64,000 nt of DNA, from NCBI RefSeq assembly GCF_900167445.1, contig NZ_FUZT01000007.1, positions 157,464-221,463 of the forward strand. Direction: 5' to 3'. This DNA comes from Maledivibacter halophilus. GTDB lineage: Bacteria > Bacillota > Clostridia > Peptostreptococcales > Caminicellaceae. Made by a program: the position numbers and the translations under genes. The first letter of the stretch is position 1. Every line of letters starts with the position of its first letter. Shown here in pieces: positions 16,339 to 26,291 of this stretch. The notes under the pieces are model-generated. The model was not told the DNA's origin. It saw nothing but the letters and a program-made list of their open reading frames with translations, and ran no database searches.

Positions 16339-16370
16339 TGCTGATATTTTTAAAAAATCCTATGCCAGCA
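16339..16370 (-). terminator. Terminator of the transporter cluster
   Basis: Minus-strand stem TGCTGGCATA / TATCAGCA followed by TTTTTATTTTT, downstream of the MacB-core gene. It probably ends the six-gene unit that begins at 24166. Confidence 0.65.
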
Positions 16371-16452
16371 TATAGATATTTTAAATAGTTCATCTTCATT
16401 TTATACTATATTTTATATAAATACTTTTATATGTCAATACTTTTTTAAGACT

Positions 16453-17472
16453 TTAAATACATCTTAAAAAATAATCCTTTATATTTATAATGATTGATTT
16501 GAATTTCTGCTCTATATATCTCTGATGTTGTTTTATAAATACAATAGTCATTATCAATAAAATAAAACATAAAATTATGATTGAAAAAAGTAATAAAGAC
16601 TGCCAATACTGAACAACTCTTGCTGCATTTTCCCAATAGGGATAGGCAATACCTTTTTTATGCATTACCATAGTATATGGCTTAACCACTAAATCCAATA
16701 TATTTTTAACGCTAAACCGCTTGCTATTATTTATCACTTCTTTTTGAGAATGTTGAAATCCGGTGTCTACAAGTGTATATCCAAATCCCGAGATAAACTC
16801 AGGTATTATAATCTCATAGCTATTTATTCCTAAATTGCTTATCTCTGAAAACCTATTATACGACATATAAATCCGTCCATTATCTTGATCTGCTATATTA
16901 TTAAATGGATCTAATTCACTTCGAATCACCCCTGAAATTATATATATTTTGTCATCGATTTCTACTTCCATTCCTTCAATATCGACGGAGCCATATAATC
17001 TCCATGCTACTTGCTCATCTAAAATAACCTGGTTTTGAGATAAGTCATCTTCAGAGATATACTGTCCACTCCTAAGATATAGTGGATGAAAAAAGAAATA
17101 TTCTCCACCTACCCCAAAGACAGTTGTATTCATTGTACCATGTGTAGTTTTTACAGTAATTTCACTTTGTACAGAATAAGCATCTATCCATGAGACCTCA
17201 TCCAGTGAACTTTCCGATAATTTTTGATTAACAACTCTACGGAAATTATTAATATCCTGTAGAGTTGCACGATAATCTGAAGAAAAAAAACAGGAGACTT
17301 GGGAAAACTTTTGTTGGTTTTCCCCCTGCCACCTCTGTGCCCCCTGCTGTGAAATGGGTAAAGTGGAAAGGTGATTATATCCCATAGTAAGGAAGAAACA
17401 CAAAATTGTTATCATCACATAAATCACCAGAAAAAGGGTGCATTTTTTGTTTAGTTTATATCTCATATTCAC
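16453..17472 (-). CDS. MacB-type extracellular core domain membrane protein
   Basis: A 339-residue protein with an N-terminal membrane segment (CTLFLVIYVMITILCFFL, residues 11-28). A large outside domain resembling the MacB/FtsX periplasmic core follows (VFGVGGEYFFFHPLYLRSGQYISEDD and VILDEQVAWRLYGS are typical), then one C-terminal membrane segment near 290-315. A true MacB/FtsX permease has three C-terminal membrane helices after the core; here only one is left. It is therefore not a complete permease, and is either a specialised relative or truncated. The GTG start lies 7 bases after GGAGG. Its partner is probably the HlyD-like protein encoded 18 bases upstream. Confidence 0.65.
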   Translation of the reverse strand: MNMRYKLNKKCTLFLVIYVMITILCFFLTMGYNHLSTLPISQQGAQRWQGENQQKFSQVSCFFSSDYRATLQDINNFRRVVNQKLSESSLDEVSWIDAYSVQSEITVKTTHGTMNTTVFGVGGEYFFFHPLYLRSGQYISEDDLSQNQVILDEQVAWRLYGSVDIEGMEVEIDDKIYIISGVIRSELDPFNNIADQDNGRIYMSYNRFSEISNLGINSYEIIIPEFISGFGYTLVDTGFQHSQKEVINNSKRFSVKNILDLVVKPYTMVMHKKGIAYPYWENAARVVQYWQSLLLFSIIILCFILLIMTIVFIKQHQRYIEQKFKSIIINIKDYFLRCI

Positions 17473-17490
17473 TTACCTGCCTCCGATAAT

Positions 17491-19461
17491 TTATTTATTC
17501 ATCATACGAACCTGAATTCCAGACTCTATAAGCTCTGTCGATGTGGTAATAACATAATCACCCCTCATCAATGCTCCTGATACAGCAACATTCTGATCAT
17601 TTTCATCTAAAATTTTGACATTCACTCGTTTTGCAATATATCTACTACCAAAGGGGGTCTTTTTCGACCTTACTGTAAATACAAAATCCCCTCGACTATC
17701 TGAATGTAAAGCACTCCTTGGTATAACAAAATCATAATCAGCACTTGGCTGCTCAATAGACAATGAAAAGACATCTCCAGACTCTATTTCACCTTCAAGT
17801 AAAAATGTAAGCACCTTATTTTCATCAGGATTTGAAGGATCATTTTTTATTTGCTTTAAAGTTGCAGTAATATTACTATCCTCTACATTGGCTATATCTC
17901 CTATAGATAACATTTTACTTTGCTCCTTGGTAACTGAAAAGGAAAGGGAATAGCCTTGATCTATAGTCTCAATAACAGCCATAGCTGCATTAGGCGAAGT
18001 CATTCTTCCTGCAGCAATATTTATAGATTTAATAATACCATCCTTATCTGCCACTACTTTTCCATTAGTGACATCTGTTCTCAATTCGTTTACCAATTCC
18101 CGCTGCTTTTCAATATCTTCCTTTAGTTTTTTTGAATCCAGTTCTGCAATAGAAGCGGCCCTTTTATCACTTTTTTTATTGTTTTCAACAGACAATAACA
18201 AATCCTCTAATTCGTTCTGCAGCCGGAAAGCCTCCTCATCGGCAGCCTTCCATTTATCATATTTTTCTGATAAGCTATTATGATTTTCTCTTAATAGCTC
18301 TAATGACTCTTCTACCTCTGATAAATCATCTTTAGTATCTTTCAATTTTTCTTTTACTCTATTATAGTCTCTATTTTTATCTCGCATATCTTTATAGTCT
18401 TCTTCTAATCGCTCAAGTTCAAGCTCCCATTGATCTGTATCTATAGCAGGACCTTCTACATATGGTTCATGGTCTTTAATTTCGTCTTCTTTATCTTCTA
18501 TTCTTCTAACTAATGATGTCAGCTCTGAATAGCCCAAAAGCTTAGTTTTCAGTTCATTAACTTTATTTTCTAAGGATTGAATATTTTCCTTCAAGGTCTT
18601 TATTACATCTTCACTAGCATTATTTTTCTCGGCATCTGAAAGTTCCTTTTTCTTTTTATCCAATGCCACTTTACTATTATCCAAATCATTATTTACACTA
18701 TCATAATCAGGATATTTAGCAACTAAAATCTCATAATCCTCTTTAAGTCTTTGAAGATTTAATTTTAAACTGCTAAGACTTACTGGATTCCTTTCTCTAG
18801 ATGGTCTGGCATTATCAATCTGATTTTCCTTATCTTCAATTTGCCGCTTAAGAGACTTCAGCATTTCGTCAGTAGCTCCTGAATAATCACTGAGCTCAGT
18901 TTGAAGTTCATTTACTTCATCTGTCAAATCCTCAAGCTCTTCTTCTTTCATATTTATTAAATGCTCCATATTATCTACCTGGTACTTGGATACATTGTTT
19001 GCATCACGCTTTATCATTGCCTCTTCAAGTTCCTGTTTTGTTCTTTCAATATTCCTATCTTCTTGAGTATAGTCTGGAGAAGGCCAATTGATTAACATCT
19101 TCTGATGCTGTATTTTTAAATCATCTAATTTATCCAAAGCCATTTCTAATTCTTCGCTTTCTTCATCATCAAGTAAGAACAAAACATCTCCCTCATTTAC
19201 TGTATCACCGGCCTGTACTAAAACCTCCTGAACCTTTCGAGATTGACTAATCATCACTTCATAATTACCAATTGCCTCAGCAATACCAGAGCCCCTTATT
19301 ACAGTTCCTATTTCTCCTTCTTTAACACTGTAAACCGAGACCTGTGGCAGTGACATATTCATTATGGTATTGGAGAAAAAGGTTAGTATCAACATTATAA
19401 CAAAGAAGATAAATGCTGCTTTCTTTGGCCAAATTCTTTTTATATTTTTTTCTTCATTCAT
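17491..19461 (-). CDS. HlyD/MFP-type adaptor with long coiled coil
   Basis: A 656-residue membrane-anchored adaptor. One N-terminal membrane segment (AAFIFFVIMLILTFFSN) is followed by a lipoyl/barrel-sandwich half (VSVYSVKEGEIGTVIRGSGIAEA... VLVQAGDTVNEGDVLFLLDD). Then comes an unusually long helical hairpin from about residue 95 to 470, rich in Glu, Lys and Leu. The second lipoyl half (GKVVADKDGIIKSINIAAG) and beta-barrel domains close the protein. In Gram-positive bacteria such proteins work with MacB-like exporters. The start is ATG after AAAGGAGC. It lies 19 bases after the second sugar-type permease, an unusual neighbour. Confidence 0.8.
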   Translation of the reverse strand: MNEEKNIKRIWPKKAAFIFFVIMLILTFFSNTIMNMSLPQVSVYSVKEGEIGTVIRGSGIAEAIGNYEVMISQSRKVQEVLVQAGDTVNEGDVLFLLDDEESEELEMALDKLDDLKIQHQKMLINWPSPDYTQEDRNIERTKQELEEAMIKRDANNVSKYQVDNMEHLINMKEEELEDLTDEVNELQTELSDYSGATDEMLKSLKRQIEDKENQIDNARPSRERNPVSLSSLKLNLQRLKEDYEILVAKYPDYDSVNNDLDNSKVALDKKKKELSDAEKNNASEDVIKTLKENIQSLENKVNELKTKLLGYSELTSLVRRIEDKEDEIKDHEPYVEGPAIDTDQWELELERLEEDYKDMRDKNRDYNRVKEKLKDTKDDLSEVEESLELLRENHNSLSEKYDKWKAADEEAFRLQNELEDLLLSVENNKKSDKRAASIAELDSKKLKEDIEKQRELVNELRTDVTNGKVVADKDGIIKSINIAAGRMTSPNAAMAVIETIDQGYSLSFSVTKEQSKMLSIGDIANVEDSNITATLKQIKNDPSNPDENKVLTFLLEGEIESGDVFSLSIEQPSADYDFVIPRSALHSDSRGDFVFTVRSKKTPFGSRYIAKRVNVKILDENDQNVAVSGALMRGDYVITTSTELIESGIQVRMMNK

Positions 19462-19480
19462 AATTTTTGCTCCTTTATAT

Positions 19481-20362
19481 CTATCCTTTTACGGAACCAG
19501 AATGTGTAATGCCTTCTACCAAATATTTCTCTCCGTGAAGGAAAAGCAACAAAGGAGGAATCATATATATGGTAGCTACTGCAAATGCCAATCCTATTTC
19601 TTCGGTATTAATATTTGACAAATACACTGATAAGGGATGCTTTCCAACATCGGACAACAAGATAATTGGCTGCTCCACCATATTCCAATTATCTATAAAT
19701 GCTAAAATAGCAACAGAATAAATAGCGCTATAGCACTGGGGTATACAAATTCTAGTAAAAATCTTCCATTCTGTGGCTCCATCAATCTTAGCCGACTCAA
19801 TTAATGCCTCAGGAATTCGTCTCATAAATTTTGTCAAAAGGAATACTGAAAAAGGCGCAAATATTCCAGGTAAAATAATCGACCATCTACTATCTAGAAG
19901 TCCTGTCCAATCAGCCACTAGATAATTGGGTACCAGCATAACCTGATATGGCATCAACATCAATATAATATATATAAAAAACAGAATCTGATATACTCTA
20001 CCACGACAGCGATAAAAAGTATATGCTGCAAAGGTTGCCATCGCCACTTGTCCAACTACTATGGGGATTACAAGAAAAGCAGAATTCCAAAATTTAAATA
20101 GATAATCTGGACTTTGCAGCAATACAGAAAAATACTGTGTAAAGGAAACCATATCTGGAATAAGCTTTAAATTGACTTTTTCAAATATATATACATTATC
20201 AGAAGTAACTTCTGAAAATACTTTTCCATAATTTGCCGACAATTCCCATTGCGACATAAAAGAATTAGTTATTGTCAGAAGGGTGGGCAAAATAAACAGT
20301 ACTGCAAATAGAAATGCAATTAGAAACAATATCCCACGAGAAAAATAATGTCTCTTTTTCAC
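19481..20362 (-). CDS. Sugar-type ABC transporter permease (MalG-like)
   Basis: A 293-residue inner-membrane permease of carbohydrate ABC importers, with about six membrane segments. The EAA loop, which contacts the ATPase, reads EALIESAKIDGATEWKIFTRICIPQC near residues 185-210. The GTG start overlaps the stop of the upstream permease gene (GTGA-type overlap), so the two are co-translated. No ATPase gene is in this cluster; it may use a shared MsmX/MsmK-type ATPase encoded elsewhere. Confidence 0.85.
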   Translation of the reverse strand: MKKRHYFSRGILFLIAFLFAVLFILPTLLTITNSFMSQWELSANYGKVFSEVTSDNVYIFEKVNLKLIPDMVSFTQYFSVLLQSPDYLFKFWNSAFLVIPIVVGQVAMATFAAYTFYRCRGRVYQILFFIYIILMLMPYQVMLVPNYLVADWTGLLDSRWSIILPGIFAPFSVFLLTKFMRRIPEALIESAKIDGATEWKIFTRICIPQCYSAIYSVAILAFIDNWNMVEQPIILLSDVGKHPLSVYLSNINTEEIGLAFAVATIYMIPPLLLFLHGEKYLVEGITHSGSVKG

Positions 20363-21213
20363 CCTTCCACATCCTTTCCAAAATAATTCTCAATAATAAA
20401 CAAAATACCTATAATAACAATCATCACTATTCCCATTAGAATTGCAGCTGTAGCCAATTTTTGATAATCCAATGCCTTAAATGTATTGTTCATAAAATGC
20501 TGCAGCATATATAAGCTATCATATGGATAATCACCTGTAAGCAGATGTATCTCTCTAAATACCTTAAAGGAATTTATCAAAGACAATAATGCAACAAAAA
20601 GTATTGTGGGAGAAATGAAACGCAATTTAATTTGAACAAACTTAAACCATGGACTTGCATTTTCAATCTCTGCAACCTCTAATAAGGTCTTTGGAATACT
20701 ATTTAGCCCAGCCATGAACAATATCATATTGTAGCCAAGATTTTTCCATAAAAATAATATTATAATTACAAGTTGAGAATAATCAGATTTTAGCCAATTA
20801 ATTGGTTCTAAGCCAAACACTGCAATAAAGCTATTTATAGGACCATTAAAATTAAAAACCACCTTCCAAACAAGGACTACTGAAGCAACAGGCACCATCA
20901 TAGGACTAAGAAAAAAGGTTCGAAACTGACTTTTATAAGGAATTTTAGATTCTAATAGAAGGGCTAGAGCCAATGACAAAATAACTGCCAATGGAACAGC
21001 TAATAAAGAAAATATGGCTGTATTTTTTGCGGCAAGAATAAATGCCGAATTATCAAGTAGTGCACTGAAATTATCTAAAAATACAAATTTCTGTTCCATG
21101 GGATTATTAATTAGTGAATAATATATAATCACAATAAATGGAATCAAAAAGAATAGGAGAACTCCTAGGAGACTGGGGAGTAAAAATATAGATTCAATTT
21201 TTTTATTTTTCAA
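20359..21213 (-). CDS. Sugar-type ABC transporter permease (MalF/UgpA-like)
   Basis: A 284-residue permease with about six membrane segments and the EAA loop KTLLEVAEIENASPWFKFVQIKLRFI. I chose TTG at 21213 because AGGAGG lies 6 bases upstream; the longer frame from 21261 has no RBS. It pairs with the MalG-like gene downstream and the solute-binding protein upstream. In the EAA loop the usual EAAxxDGA reads EVAEIENA, a mild departure. Confidence 0.85.
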   Translation of the reverse strand: MKNKKIESIFLLPSLLGVLLFFLIPFIVIIYYSLINNPMEQKFVFLDNFSALLDNSAFILAAKNTAIFSLLAVPLAVILSLALALLLESKIPYKSQFRTFFLSPMMVPVASVVLVWKVVFNFNGPINSFIAVFGLEPINWLKSDYSQLVIIILFLWKNLGYNMILFMAGLNSIPKTLLEVAEIENASPWFKFVQIKLRFISPTILFVALLSLINSFKVFREIHLLTGDYPYDSLYMLQHFMNNTFKALDYQKLATAAILMGIVMIVIIGILFIIENYFGKDVEG

Positions 21214-21438
21214 TTTATTCCTCCTTTTGCTGTACCTATTCTTTCTTATAAGATACAGCAATATAATTTATATAATTCTAGGTTAATATCTGCATTTTCA
21301 TATAGTTCAAACACCATAATATTAACTCAAAACTTCCCCAGTCAAAATTATACTAGAAGCAATTTAACAAATAGTTACTGCGCTTACATATAATAAATAT
21401 TATTCTTCTTTATATTATATTTACAGCTGCTTTTAACT

Positions 21439-23463
21439 CTATCTATTTTCAGAAACATAGATTTTCGCCCTACTTTGGATTGCCTTTGCCACTTCTTCAG
21501 CAGAACGTTCACCTTCGAAAAAGGCCTTTGTTTCTTCTGAAATAATTCCCATCAATGTACCATCATAAAAAGAAGTTTTAGTAACAGAATTTATAATTTT
21601 GTTATATTCTTCTTTTTGTTCTTCTATTACCTCTGCCTTATCTAGCATTTTATTGTATGAAGACAAAAGCACAGGCGTTTCAAATTCAGCTAGAGCATCC
21701 TGATAATCTTCTTCTAATAATGATCTCAAGAACTGCCATGCCCCCTCTTTATTTTCAGAATCTGCAAATATCCCAAAGGAAAATTGAAAATCTGCAACAC
21801 TTCCACTTCCCTCTTCTGTAGGAAATCCTATTATCTTTAAGTCCCCATTTAATTCATTGTCTGCTTTAACAAAATGTTTAGCATTGGTCATATACATTGT
21901 TGCCAATAGTCCTTTATTATCTAAAAGCTCTTTATTGGGATCCTTATATTCTCCAGGTCCAGCTTTCGAGAACTTCTTCACTAATTCAAGCAGTTTTATA
22001 AATTCAGGTGAATCAAAACTACATTCTCCTCTTTCAGCATCTACAAACTGATCCATTGTATACATAGTCAAGGAATGTAGTATTTGCGAAGAAGGCATAT
22101 TTACAAATGGCTGCCCTATATCTTCATTTGAATCTAAGAACTTTTGTAATTCTTCAAGATTCCATGAAGTTTTATCTCCTATCTTAGACTCTTTTCCATA
22201 CAATGTAGTAATACTAAAGTGAGGAGATAATCTGTACAATCCATTCTCTGTTGATAAGGCGTTGAAGGCCCCTAAAACAAGATCATCTTTACTAATAGTT
22301 TCATCATTTTCTAAGAACTTATTAAGGTCTTCCAAAAGCCCTTTATTTGTATAAGTCTCCAATGGTGTTTTCCCTAATTCAATTATATCTGGAGTGTTTC
22401 CTGCAATAATATCTGTATTTAACTTTGTTTCCCCTGCTGAATAATCATCGGGATTATTGTACTTAGAATAGTCTAAAACTTCAATCCTGTAATCGGGATT
22501 TGTACGATTAAAGTCTACTATTTTTTCCTCAATATGGGGCATTAAAATAAATGATGCTAAAGTCAATGTAGTCTTCTCTGCTTTCTTTTCACCCTTTACA
22601 ATATTTACAATCTCTGCATTTTTACCTTTTTTTGCCAAGCAAATAAATTTATCTTGTTCTAAACTAGCAAAAAGTCTAACATAATTACCTACTACATCCA
22701 CATCAGAAAAAGAAAATAGCTCTTCAAATTTATTAGTCTTACTATTATATCCCCTTACCATATCTGAAGAAATGGCAAAGAAGCTGTAAGTATCATTTCC
22801 CTTTACTATACTTCTAAAATCCTCTTCACTAACTATCTTTTCTTTTCCATAATCCTTATTATTGACGTCTATACTTTTAAACTCATATCCACCATCACCA
22901 AAGGTTGATAGCCATACATTGCCCTGTGAATCAGCTGAAATTCTTGGCCTTTCAGCAGGAAGCTCAAATAATTTTTCTCCCAGTGGACTCAAAACTATAA
23001 CTTTATCCCTTTCTGTCAAATAAATATTATTTTCTCCATCTGAACTCATATACCTTATATCATTTTCGAATTCTGTGCGGAATTCTTCTGTACCATCCTT
23101 GTTAAGTTTAACAAGAGTAAATATATTTGTTTCATTATTTATTCCACCTACAGCTATTGATCCATCCGATGCAATATCAAAAATATTGTATGCTGCAGAA
23201 CCATCTTTAGAAAGATTGATCTTCTTAAAATCTGTCCCATCAATGGCCATAGAACCAACAAAATTTTCTTCACCTGATAAGAACCATATTCTATCATTAC
23301 TTAATTGAAAATCATAAGCATTTTCTGGTACATTATCTACCTGTTGAAAACTGCTTTGATAAATTTGTTCTCCATCTGTAGAAACTTTCTCTCCATCTTT
23401 TCCACACCCAACAAGGGAAAAAATCATTGCACAAATCAATAAAACAGATAAGTATCTCTTCAT
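21439..23463 (-). CDS. Lipoprotein solute-binding protein with N-terminal propeller-like domain
   Basis: A 674-residue lipoprotein: signal MKRYLSVLLICAMIFSLVGC with lipobox LVGC (Cys20). Residues about 40-270 contain repeated strand patterns (LSNDRIWFLSGEENFVGSM, IASDGSIAVGGI, SDGENNIYLTERDKVIV, DSQGNVWLSTFGDGG), like a beta-propeller. From about 290 a family-1 sugar-type solute-binding domain follows (TLTLASFILMPHIEEKIVDFNRTNPDYRIEVLDYS... TPDIIELGKTPLETYTNKGLLEDL). Total length is well above the usual 420-450 because of the extra domain. It would feed the two permeases encoded downstream. The ligand is unknown. Confidence 0.8.
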   Translation of the reverse strand: MKRYLSVLLICAMIFSLVGCGKDGEKVSTDGEQIYQSSFQQVDNVPENAYDFQLSNDRIWFLSGEENFVGSMAIDGTDFKKINLSKDGSAAYNIFDIASDGSIAVGGINNETNIFTLVKLNKDGTEEFRTEFENDIRYMSSDGENNIYLTERDKVIVLSPLGEKLFELPAERPRISADSQGNVWLSTFGDGGYEFKSIDVNNKDYGKEKIVSEEDFRSIVKGNDTYSFFAISSDMVRGYNSKTNKFEELFSFSDVDVVGNYVRLFASLEQDKFICLAKKGKNAEIVNIVKGEKKAEKTTLTLASFILMPHIEEKIVDFNRTNPDYRIEVLDYSKYNNPDDYSAGETKLNTDIIAGNTPDIIELGKTPLETYTNKGLLEDLNKFLENDETISKDDLVLGAFNALSTENGLYRLSPHFSITTLYGKESKIGDKTSWNLEELQKFLDSNEDIGQPFVNMPSSQILHSLTMYTMDQFVDAERGECSFDSPEFIKLLELVKKFSKAGPGEYKDPNKELLDNKGLLATMYMTNAKHFVKADNELNGDLKIIGFPTEEGSGSVADFQFSFGIFADSENKEGAWQFLRSLLEEDYQDALAEFETPVLLSSYNKMLDKAEVIEEQKEEYNKIINSVTKTSFYDGTLMGIISEETKAFFEGERSAEEVAKAIQSRAKIYVSENR

Positions 23464-23506
23464 ATTATTCTCTCCTTTACGTTATCACTGCTTGTTTCAT
23501 TATAAA

Positions 23507-24166
23507 TTACTTTGCAACTTTTTTAGCAGGGGGTTTATCAAGCACCTTTATATCCTTCATATTGTCATTTTCTGATAGGGGTATTATTTTAATGCCCTCT
23601 AATAATTCTTTTTTAGCATCATCATCTAAATCATCAAATGTATCGGCATCAATTACAATCCTATATACACCACCACTACCATCATCTATGAAATACATAT
23701 ACAGAAATTTTACAAGTTCATATGTATCTTTATCATTCATATAATCCTCATATTCTCTATAATAGTCAATGAGTTTTAAAGACTCCACTTTTAAGTCACT
23801 CTCTACCTGCTCAAGCTCATCATCATATTTTCTAGCTTCTTGTAATTTCTCTTTTACAATCTCCTCTGCACTAAGATCATCCCAATGTACCACTGTCAAA
23901 AAATCATGTTGTTTCTCTTTGTCCCATAAGATAATATCATCCCAATCTTTGACTTTTATCAATTCAAATCTTTCTTTATCATAGTCAAAATACACACTGC
24001 CTATATTAGATGCCTCTTGTTTTTCTCCCAACTCATTTGTATCTTCTGATTTTGACAATTCCTTAGCATCAGTTGCATTTTTCTCCATTGAATTTACTTT
24101 TTCAGAACATGCAACAATACTAAACATCAATGTACTAATTAATACTAATATAATTATTTTTTTCAT
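23507..24166 (-). CDS. Small lipoprotein of unknown function
   Basis: A 219-residue exported lipoprotein, starting MKKIIILVLISTLMFSIVAC at 24166 behind TGGAGGG; the longer frame to 24211 has no RBS. After Cys20 comes a linker rich in Glu, Lys and Asn, then a compact acidic domain with YFDYDKERFELIKVKDWDDIILWDK and a later VYRIVIDADTFDDLDDDAKKELLEGIKII. This looks like a small alpha/beta fold seen in other clostridial lipoproteins. It is the first gene of the six-gene transporter cluster, 43 bases before the solute-binding protein. I do not recognise a named family. Confidence 0.6.
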   Translation of the reverse strand: MKKIIILVLISTLMFSIVACSEKVNSMEKNATDAKELSKSEDTNELGEKQEASNIGSVYFDYDKERFELIKVKDWDDIILWDKEKQHDFLTVVHWDDLSAEEIVKEKLQEARKYDDELEQVESDLKVESLKLIDYYREYEDYMNDKDTYELVKFLYMYFIDDGSGGVYRIVIDADTFDDLDDDAKKELLEGIKIIPLSENDNMKDIKVLDKPPAKKVAK

Positions 24167-24286
24167 TAAATCCCTCCAAAATAGAATTAAACTTTCTGAG
24201 CAAAAGACCACCCTATTTACTATACAAAATAGTTGTATTGTTTTTATATTATACTTGTAAAAAAGTTGTAAATTCTGTAAAAAAAC

Positions 24287-24332
24287 ACTTCTACCCCGCT
24301 AATTCACAATAATAAATTAGCAGGGTAGAAGT
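24287..24332 (-). terminator. Terminator between APC permease and lipoprotein genes
   Basis: Stem ACTTCTACCCCGCTAATT with AATTAGCAGGGTAGAAGT, followed on the minus strand by GTTTTTTTAC. It ends transcription from the APC permease gene. A second long hairpin (CTAG-ATATCAAATACTC with GAGTATTTGATAT-CTAG) lies at 24442-24512, closer to the gene. Confidence 0.8.
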
Positions 24333-24534
24333 ATCCTTTCTATAATAATCTTATTTTCAATAGATTTTAATTCGTTATATCATCCTATACTTCTAAATTA
24401 ACTAAATATTCTAGTTCCCATATCATTGATTCTAATCACAAACCTAGCATATCAAATACTCAAAAAAACTCCCCTAACAAATGGAAGTATTTTGAGTATT
24501 TGATATACTAGAATTTTTTAATATATTCGATGGA

Positions 24535-25893
24535 TTATAATGACTTACTGATTTGTTTTTGTCCAAACATTGTTCCAATAGCCATTACGATTGCAAAAAT
24601 AATTAAATAAGCAACAACAGCCATCCTATGTGAAAAACAAGCAGCAACTATCATGAAAACACATCCAGCTAGAGCAGCAACTGGCATAATATATCTATTA
24701 AAAAAGTTGAAATCCTTTTCTTTCTTTATTATATTAATAAAAATAGGAATATATAAGGCATAGATTGTAACTATTGGTAATTCAGAAGAATCAAAACAAA
24801 AAAATCCAAACCAGGGCTCCGTTAAATTAGCTCCATAAAAAAATAATAACCAAATCCCACAAAGCAATAAACCAAAAATAGAAGAATTTGTAGGCATATT
24901 TGTAATACTATCTATTTGCTTAAATATATTTGCTTTAGGACCAAAACCTCTTTCAGCTACTGAATAAAGACCACGGGTACATCCAAGCATTAATCCATTT
25001 AGGGTTCCTAAGCAAGAAATAATAACAAATACAAAAATTAACGAACCACCTATATCTGAAAATATAGTTTGAAATGCCAGTTTAGCACCGGCTTCACCAC
25101 CAGTCATCATAACTTCATTAGTTACAGCTCCAGCTAAACCAACATAATAAAGAATATATACAAGCATAATAATAAAGGTTCCTGCAACAAGTGCCAAGGG
25201 AAGATTTTTCTTAGCATTCTTTAATTCCGCATTGATGCTTGTAGCAATAATCCATCCTTCATATGCAAAGGCTGTTGCAACTACAGCTGTAAATAATGCA
25301 TTAGAAGTATTAACTTCTTTTACTATTGTTGTAAAATTATATACTGTCATACCATTACTAATGCCTACGATTGTACCAACTATAGCCATCAAAAATAATG
25401 GAATGAGCTTTATAACAGTTGTAGAAACCTGAAATTTCCCCGCCAAAATCGGTGATAGTGCATTAAGTGCATAGCTGCTTATCAAAAATAAACATGCTAT
25501 AGTCATACATTCTCCACCGGTTATTGAAAATCCAAATAATACACTAGTATATCTAGCTGAAACCCATGCTAAAACTGATGTTAATGTTGGATAATAAATA
25601 AGTGCCATAAACCAGCCTACATAGTATCCATATTTTTCACCCATACTGGCTTCTGCATAATCTACTACACCATTTACATGCTCATATTTGGTTGCCATTA
25701 CAGCAAAAGTATATGCACAAGAAATCATAATAATTCCGCCTATAATCCATGCTAAAATACCTAGAGTAAGATTACCTCCAGTTGCATTTAAAACCTTTTC
25801 AGCTTTAAAAAAAACTCCACTACCTATAACAATACCAACTACCATTGCTATGGCTGTAATTAGGCCATATTTCTTTTCTAATTTTGTCTCCAT
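24535..25893 (-). CDS. APC-family amino acid permease
   Basis: A 452-residue integral membrane protein with about 12 membrane segments. The APC substrate-binding start is present: GLITAIAMVVGIVIGSGVFFKAEKVL (first helix with the unwound GSG). TSVLAWVSARYTSVLFG and TAFAYEGWIIATSINAELKNAKKNLPLAL (the conserved EGW/E-KNPKK-like loop) follow. This points to an amino acid or polyamine antiporter/symporter, LAT-like. The start at 25893 has GGAG 9 bases upstream; the ATG at 25908 has no RBS. It is a single-gene unit with terminators downstream. Confidence 0.85.
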   Translation of the reverse strand: METKLEKKYGLITAIAMVVGIVIGSGVFFKAEKVLNATGGNLTLGILAWIIGGIIMISCAYTFAVMATKYEHVNGVVDYAEASMGEKYGYYVGWFMALIYYPTLTSVLAWVSARYTSVLFGFSITGGECMTIACLFLISSYALNALSPILAGKFQVSTTVIKLIPLFLMAIVGTIVGISNGMTVYNFTTIVKEVNTSNALFTAVVATAFAYEGWIIATSINAELKNAKKNLPLALVAGTFIIMLVYILYYVGLAGAVTNEVMMTGGEAGAKLAFQTIFSDIGGSLIFVFVIISCLGTLNGLMLGCTRGLYSVAERGFGPKANIFKQIDSITNMPTNSSIFGLLLCGIWLLFFYGANLTEPWFGFFCFDSSELPIVTIYALYIPIFINIIKKEKDFNFFNRYIMPVAALAGCVFMIVAACFSHRMAVVAYLIIFAIVMAIGTMFGQKQISKSL

Positions 25894-26246
25894 AATAACC
25901 ATCTCCATTCATGCAATTATAATTTATCTTTTTTTAAGACTAGCTCCTATTTTAATATATTCAGTATATTTAGACAAGTATATTTTTTATAAGTATAAAA
26001 AAAATTTAGTAAATATTAATTTTTATTTTTATATATTAAAATTTATTTGATCTAATAATATACTATTTTGAAGATGGATTTGATTTAAAATATGTATATA
26101 AATCAGAGATAATTTGCATAATAATTTTCAGTATAATTATTCAAGAAAATCCCCTCTATTTATTTTTCACAAGGCAATTCAAGTGTATCCTGTAATTTTA
26201 TCTAAAGGACATCTAAATTGATTATATAAATATTTCCATTAAAATA
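25894..26246. other. AT-rich intergenic region upstream of the APC permease
   Basis: About 350 bases with no supportable gene. A possible minus-strand promoter TTGTCT-N17-TAAAAT lies near 25951-25979. No riboswitch-like conserved structure was recognised. Confidence 0.4.
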
Positions 26247-26268
26247 GGACAGCCCAACAGGACTGCCC
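26247..26268 (-). terminator. Terminator after the enoate reductase gene
   Basis: Stem GGGCAGTCC / GGGCTGTCC with two G-U pairs and a four-base loop, followed on the minus strand by TATTTTAAT. Confidence 0.65.
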
Positions 26269-26291
26269 CTATCAATATTAAATTTTACCCT

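Noticed and set aside
24442..24512. Long inverted repeat as a possible insertion sequence end pair
   Set aside because: No transposase piece between or beside the arms and the loop is only about 25 bases; better seen as a second transcription-end hairpin.
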